From the NCBI RefSeq assembly GCF_015207875.1, contig NZ_JADEVZ010000019.1:1-64000 (forward strand): DNA of 64,000 nucleotides. Direction: 5' to 3'. The DNA is from Dolichospermum sp. LEGE 00240. GTDB lineage: Bacteria > Cyanobacteriota > Cyanobacteriia > Cyanobacteriales > Nostocaceae. Numbering within the stretch: position 1 is the stretch's first letter; each line of letters begins with the position of its first letter. Under the pieces are notes generated by a model. The model searched no databases. It was not told where the DNA came from and saw nothing but the letters and a program-made list of their open reading frames with translations. Positions 60,201 through 64,000 of this stretch are shown in pieces. The position numbers were made by a program, and so were the translations under genes.

Positions 60201-60620
60201 TTTTGTAGATGAACTTGATGATGTTTGTAAATTGGGTATAAACCAAAGATCACATTCAGCACATACATGATTAGATATGGACAAATTTGGTTTTCCCGCA
60301 GCGTCAGAATCAAAATATTCGACAATTACCTTTAAGGTACAATCAACTATTGTGATTAAAGGTGCATCTAACTGACAGGAGTTTTGTCCTAGTTGAGAAA
60401 TATTATAAATTTGTTTGGGTGTATCTGAGTGAAATTGTTTATAGCTGCTTTGAATTTTTGCTGCTAATTCATTTGGTGTACCTCTGACTATGCAAGTAAT
60501 CCGAGAAATGTGGGGAATGTTGCTTTTAATAGGGACAATTTGGATGGTGGGTAGATGCAACTGTGTGTTTTCTTTCACACCTAATTTAAAGCTAGGTAGA
60601 AGCTGAATTTCCACAGGCAT
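57207..60620 (-). CDS. Hsp70/actin-like ATPase (SrfB-like)
   Basis: The 1137-residue product has an N-terminal beta-rich region (1-145), then an Hsp70/actin-fold ATPase: phosphate-1 WLALDFGTSNSTVTLFDP at about 176-193, connecting block AVVTYPTVAPPVVRKEIKQL near 425, phosphate-2 VLVLDIGGGTTDLALIEL near 498-515, adenosine motif DWLILSGKTCSLDLV near 745, and a long C-terminal beta-rich region (from about 850) with no recognised domain. This matches the SrfB type (virulence factor SrfB, Hsp70-like) of SrfABC loci. It lies 322 bases downstream of a dynamin-like GTPase gene, with a hairpin repeat between. Function is unknown even in the characterised family. Confidence 0.75.
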   Translation of the reverse strand: MPVEIQLLPSFKLGVKENTQLHLPTIQIVPIKSNIPHISRITCIVRGTPNELAAKIQSSYKQFHSDTPKQIYNISQLGQNSCQLDAPLITIVDCTLKVIVEYFDSDAAGKPNLSISNHVCAECDLWFIPNLQTSSSSSTKNHPPMNTSQFDHYLHNLSQQLSEKLNEKQRKRFPGWLALDFGTSNSTVTLFDPIEVPIAEVLPREQELRLRERMAEWFNSSPDLALPDVSSGEWEKFLVDISKSLEIESDQLSEIFESDNKELFLEAIRQIELCLGTSDRFRRAVSKKLYAIYHEVFRVPTLESQNLIPVVLDIDRRSTEIPSEMEVSQLIPLKLRMGRDARDNRKKAIAQGTTVAVKEIISRFHHSPKRYFGQDRSFPIILEEDEENIQVNRLIQAAWAQLIELTEDYRQRARRRFSEGDFLTAVVTYPTVAPPVVRKEIKQLVQELGIDDVQTAYDEAVSVAIFFLWREFGGNLNIGIESFKTRCRQNGNKWSQNVLVLDIGGGTTDLALIELTLEDNTPFFADHEDRGLGGRYYKLTPKLLGSSGHLQLGGELITLRIFRLLKVAISDFLLTAVTTGDIESDKLEDLINSELNDRFLEDGKFKTGSLLKCIDKENPEGDVAFKDALDTAEKVLPTRWQQAPQRLQTFYTLWDHAEAAKLKLGQKTTTDGSLLTFTLNEQQISELLAQSAIKFQVRSSESIYLTLDHQQFERAAASSIKEAIGIAKGLIESRLSSESNQKVDWLILSGKTCSLDLVQQQIYEEFSQSPYFVWNPERITFVLEFTKLATSAGACYAEKLRRFRFDPEESKSLLRKGANQLEIDVKNLFYYLPCNFKRKTQSNDPLAIFSAGQELYQLAPWDTVAKVRTPWQGIQLTNIIHRQDYENGTFRLWGSFDGKILMDKLGMEEQEFLKKIKVQFEIDQALQFSILLCRGNPHYLIDVVGIDINSVISKSTENALFTDGNLKWNIAVENHQHNLNDGDIAVNVLESATVDQPHAYHLVFAVDNHENKSMEIFHYLQDGVKQPGTGLISKPLPSFPQSGQHTFYIYQTDSETNTKKWLRIGTLSKPDIITDYPCQYHVTLDNTGILRMHAGAVPYWTSNNQECLEQEGCVYRAELELQPNEVDKERDPFCGIH

Positions 60621-60942
60621 TTTTGATGTTCCTTTTTTTGTTTGTTAATAATTCATTGATAGTGCGTTTCCCTAAGTTGATTTGATAACTAAGTAGGTAG
60701 GTAAAAATAAATAGAACTATGTTAAGTAAGTTAACAGATTCTGAAATTTGCTCGTAGTTAGGGCTTTAGCCCTACTTTCAGGTCTAAAGACCTTACTACA
60801 AACCTTTAATTATTTACGTTACTCTACTTAAAGGTTTACTTTCTTGTTAATTCCTATTCCGGTGAGGTAAAAAAGGAAGATTTTAACCGCAGATGGAAAA
60901 AGATAACCGCAGATAAATTTGTGTTTCCTTAGATGTTAGCCC
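60621..60942. other. Gap between Hsp70-like and dynamin-like genes (322 bases)
   Basis: It contains a dispersed repeat at 60754-60799 (GTAGTTAGGGCTTTAGCCCT, then GGTCTAAAGACC and TTACTAC) built of two small palindromes, and AACCGCAGAT wording twice (60885, 60907). No gene. The size leaves room for a separate promoter for the Hsp70-like gene. Confidence 0.6.
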
Positions 60943-63501
60943 TTAAATGTAGGTAAATAGTTCGTCTTCATTAATTGTGGCAATATCGGTGAGGATTTCT
61001 AACCAAGCGGGAATGGCTAGTTCGGCTTGTGAATCTCTTGCAGCAATATATCTTAGTAGTGCTTCTTTTTTGGAAAGATTTTGCAAGCTGGGAATAATTT
61101 GATCTAAAATTCCATTGATTTCTATATTTACTTGCTGATTACTTTCACTGACATATTGCACAAGGTGAAGACTAGCACTGGCGGTAATTTCATCTCGCAG
61201 TCGTAATACGAAAAGTTGATGATTGGCACTTCTGGATGGGTTTTGATTTCTTTCGGGAGACCAATCAAAAATTTGCCCGACACTGTGTTTTTCGTCTTGT
61301 CTAGCTAGGGGAAAAATACTTTCTGGTTTGATGCTTTGATTATGATTATTGATTTCGGTAATAATTGCTTCTTTCCATTGACGAGGATCTGATCCTAGTA
61401 ACAGTTTATAAAATAAATCTGCTTCTTCAAGTCCGAATTTTGATTCAATTTCTTGTTCCATTTCTGGCTGAAGAATGGCTTGCAGTTTTTCCCGTTCTAA
61501 GGTGATTTGATGTGCCAATGAGCTTAATAAGTCTATCACGGCTTGACGAATGCGATCGCTCGCAAAGTTCTCCAGTTCTCTGACTGTTTTCTCAAAGGCT
61601 GGATAAAAGTCATCACTCTTAGTCGGTATGGAGGTATTAACCCGATTTCCTCTATCAAATAATTTCCCCGCTGCACCTTTAAATTCTGCTAAGGTAATTG
61701 TGCCATTTTGGATTTTATTAAATAGTAATGTCCATTGACTCCAATTCAATATTTTTAAAGTTAGTTCATCTTTAATGACATCACTAACGACAATTCCTCT
61801 TCTATCTTTCAGTTGTTCTTTACCTAAATCTTTCTGAAAGTTTCTGTAGGTTCTATCTAAACTTTCTATGGCTGTTCTTAATTCTAGTAAAGCCGGAGTA
61901 TCAACTGTGGGTATGCCTTGTTCATGAATTTCGGCAATAATTTCTTTGAGATATTCTTGTTGTTGACGAATACCATCAGCCGCCCGACGGGTATCTTCAT
62001 ATAATTGCTTTAAGCCGTGATTAGCAACATGAGTTTGAATTAGTTCTCTTAATTTACTAATCCCACCATCCTGAGCAAAATAACCCAACTGTTTACCTAA
62101 TTGATTTCTGCCATCTGCTGCTAATAAAGCTTCACTTAAATCACCCCATTTCTGTTGTAATTTTTTCGGTCTTTCCAGATATTCTGGATAATCTAAATTA
62201 GCGAGAAATTCCTCAGAACCTGCTTTCACTTGACCAGAACGTTTAGCTAATTCAGCTAATCCTAACAGGGGTGATAATAAAACAATTCTGTCTTTTTGAC
62301 TAGTAAATGCTTCCGCTCCATCAATAATAGTTTTAAGAACCTTTAATTTTTGGAAAACTGTATTTGTTTCTAACGATTGAGAATCAGATTGATGATTAAT
62401 TAATAAATCTAGTTCTCTTTCTCCACCTTCACTTTCTAAAGGCAGTTGATCAAAACGTCCCACACCGACGAGAATTAAATCCTTGAGGTCTTGTCCGGGG
62501 CGTTGTTGCTGCATCATTGTGAAAATTTTATGGGCGCGATCGCTCCCCGGCGATTTACCATTCAGTAAGACTAAAATTGTCTGTACCTGTGCCAATTCTC
62601 GCAACGATAAAAATGTATCCCTAGCCCCAGAATTAGCAGCACCCAACCCCGGAAAATCCAACAGCACAAACTCTTCTGCACCGGTAACATCCCAAATTTC
62701 CCGTGATATCTTCACTTCAATATCAACGCGACGAATTAAGAGAAAACTGGTTTGTAATAATTGCGTTCCTAATCGTTGTGGCGCATTTGGTAAGCGAACA
62801 TTCGCCGCTGGTAAATCCTCAAACTTGAGAGATTGAATCGCCATTGGCATTTCTGCCAGTTGTAAACCCTCACGGGCAGTAATACCATCAATTTGGTAAA
62901 AGCGACCGCATAAAGCCTCACCATAAGCCTGATAAGCCCGCAAAAATAACACTAACTCCCGCACCAAATAACGCAACTCTAAATTATTTGAGCTTTTCCA
63001 AACTTCCTCACACCAAATACTGATATCCTTACCAGTTTTAATTTTAGCCACCTGTAAAGGTGTCACCCCAGCAGACACAGCGCGACGGTTTGCTTCTTTG
63101 AGAATGAAGTGTAAGCACTCATTTACCCCTTCATGGGATAAATATTCTACCGTATAATTATCTACCTGAGTAGTCGCAAAATCATCTTGGGGTTTAATAT
63201 GAATAGCTGTGACATTACCTGTCGTTGGATTTTCACTGACAGGTAAAGCGTCCGCATAACCAATCAAACTGCCTAGCAGCAAACTTTTGCCGCTGCTAAA
63301 CTCCCCCATTACACCAATTTTCACCGGTGAGTTGGCCAGTTCCACAGTTTTCTGTGCCGCCTCTCGCAGCCGCAACAGACAATCATCAAGGCTAGTGGGA
63401 ACCCAATCCTCCTCTTGGGAAGGGCGTTGGGGAACTGAGTCAACTTTGCGGAGGATAAATTCACCGTACTCTTTCAATCGCGCCAGCTTATCTGGTTCCA
63501 T
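60943..63501 (-). CDS. Dynamin-family GTPase (SrfC-like)
   Basis: The 852-residue product has the P-loop VKIGVMGEFSSGKSLLLGSL at about 60-79 (G1 GEFSSGKS), a Thr-rich switch (ENPTTGNVTAI), G3 FVLLDFPGLGAANSG near 278-292, and a G4-like LVGVGRFDQLP near 345 (GRFD in place of TKxD). Long helical regions with coiled-coil tendency follow (LPAANVRLPN is before; later LKQLYEDTRRAADGIRQQQE), as in bacterial dynamin-like proteins. No membrane segment. SrfC of Srf loci is of this type. It is the first gene of the set and has a 300-base free upstream region containing MITEs. Confidence 0.75.
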   Translation of the reverse strand: MEPDKLARLKEYGEFILRKVDSVPQRPSQEEDWVPTSLDDCLLRLREAAQKTVELANSPVKIGVMGEFSSGKSLLLGSLIGYADALPVSENPTTGNVTAIHIKPQDDFATTQVDNYTVEYLSHEGVNECLHFILKEANRRAVSAGVTPLQVAKIKTGKDISIWCEEVWKSSNNLELRYLVRELVLFLRAYQAYGEALCGRFYQIDGITAREGLQLAEMPMAIQSLKFEDLPAANVRLPNAPQRLGTQLLQTSFLLIRRVDIEVKISREIWDVTGAEEFVLLDFPGLGAANSGARDTFLSLRELAQVQTILVLLNGKSPGSDRAHKIFTMMQQQRPGQDLKDLILVGVGRFDQLPLESEGGERELDLLINHQSDSQSLETNTVFQKLKVLKTIIDGAEAFTSQKDRIVLLSPLLGLAELAKRSGQVKAGSEEFLANLDYPEYLERPKKLQQKWGDLSEALLAADGRNQLGKQLGYFAQDGGISKLRELIQTHVANHGLKQLYEDTRRAADGIRQQQEYLKEIIAEIHEQGIPTVDTPALLELRTAIESLDRTYRNFQKDLGKEQLKDRRGIVVSDVIKDELTLKILNWSQWTLLFNKIQNGTITLAEFKGAAGKLFDRGNRVNTSIPTKSDDFYPAFEKTVRELENFASDRIRQAVIDLLSSLAHQITLEREKLQAILQPEMEQEIESKFGLEEADLFYKLLLGSDPRQWKEAIITEINNHNQSIKPESIFPLARQDEKHSVGQIFDWSPERNQNPSRSANHQLFVLRLRDEITASASLHLVQYVSESNQQVNIEINGILDQIIPSLQNLSKKEALLRYIAARDSQAELAIPAWLEILTDIATINEDELFTYI

Positions 63502-63662
63502 AGAGTAGTCTTTCGTTTGAGTTCATTTTCACAACTGGGTTATAACACAAAACCCAGAAACCACCACCATTCGTACAACGATAACAGACAAGACGCAAAA
63601 TAATACCGTTCGGTTCAGGCAATGGTTGATGAATAATCTTTAACAAGAAACAGACACAACTT

Positions 63663-63810
63663 GTAAGCATTCAGCTATCAGTGGTCAGCAGTCAGCTAAA
63701 ACTGGATTTTAGGGGTTTTTAAATAGGGAGACTGACATCAGTAATTAATTTCAGAATGCTTATCAATTCAATTCTTGCTGATAGCTGATAGCTGACGACT
63801 GAATGCTTAC
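63663..63810. mobile_element. 148-bp MITE-like element, GTAAGCATTCAG ends
   Basis: GTAAGCATTCAG at 63663-63674 is the exact inverse of CTGAATGCTTAC at 63799-63810. Next to the ends are AGCTATCAG (63673) and CTGATAGCT (63778), also inverted. The interior has GGTCAGCAGTCAGCTAAAAC and no frame. It is upstream of the dynamin-like gene. Confidence 0.6.
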
Positions 63811-63894
63811 CACAACTTGTTAAATAAAGAAGATAATACTATTTAAAGGAAATGGGGGTTTCAAAGCCTCATAAAAAGGCATAGATTGTACGGC

Positions 63895-64000
63895 GTTGCT
63901 GATTAAGGGTATGAATTTTAGTCTCACGCAAAGGCGCAAAGACGCAAAGGTAAGAGTTTTAAGAGTTCAATTTGGGAATTTCATACCTCAATTCAGCAAC
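63895..64000. mobile_element. MITE-like element at window end, GTTGCTGA ends
   Basis: GTTGCTGATTAAGGGTATGA at 63895 pairs imperfectly with the inverse of TCATACCTCAATTCAGCAAC at 63981-64000. Inside is the CGCAAAGGCGCAAAGACGC wording found inverted at 4926. The element may extend past the window edge. Confidence 0.55.

Overview
The window looks like a chromosome segment of a filamentous, probably heterocyst-forming cyanobacterium (Nostocales; Anabaena, Dolichospermum and Nostoc relatives). The evidence is the AT-rich background, the many HIP1 octamers (GCGATCGC), a phycobilisome gene (apcF) beside glnA and its cyanobacterial inhibitor gene gifA, two NtcA-type boxes, a pilMNOQ set without pilP, and many dispersed hairpins, MITE-like elements and heptanucleotide arrays typical of the group. 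No rRNA, tRNA or CRISPR array was recognised. All family names come from reading the translations; no search was run.

Layout. 1-4.9 kb: the right end of an ISL3-type IS inside a broken hydrolase gene; a minus-strand rpoZ cluster; nested MITEs; a HAD hydrolase; a damaged caspase locus fused to a 5'-truncated DUF4351 gene. 5.0-7.6 kb: leuS. 7.7-19.3 kb: a defence or toxin-antitoxin island holding DUF262+HEPN, an ATPase + TOPRIM-like pair bracketed by direct MITE copies, an orphan HTH antitoxin-like gene, an ATPase + PIN-like pair, a DUF1828-type gene, a Ser/Thr kinase with WD40 repeats, and an HTH + PIN pair. 19.3-31.5 kb: mostly core genes (Zn alcohol dehydrogenase, gifA, glnA, apcF, a large Hsp70-like protein, a CRP-family regulator, a DUF2232 membrane protein, a CobT-type enzyme). 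31.5-45.7 kb: solute-binding lipoproteins, a heptamer array of 38 units, pdhB, secDF, pilMNOQ. 45.8-49.3 kb: a 2OG-Fe(II) oxygenase-like gene and a PhoX-like RTX protein. 49.4-55.7 kb: two AAA/STAND-type ATPases, one with a repeat-built membrane region, then three Uma2-family genes and a 3' remnant of icd. 55.9-63.5 kb: a minus-strand set encoding a dynamin-like GTPase, an Hsp70-like ATPase and a helical partner, resembling the SrfC/SrfB/SrfA arrangement.

How the genes work together. GlnA makes glutamine and GifA inactivates it; gifA carries two NtcA boxes placed as for repression, so the convergent pair forms a nitrogen-status switch. PilM-N-O-Q form the type IV pilus alignment complex and outer-membrane secretin. 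SecD and SecF are translationally coupled. The best candidates for undescribed biology are the two-gene nuclease modules at 9.7-14.2 kb, the paired ATPases at 49.5-53.4 kb, and the Hsp70/dynamin set at 56.0-63.5 kb. Their functions are inferred from domains and neighbourhood only.
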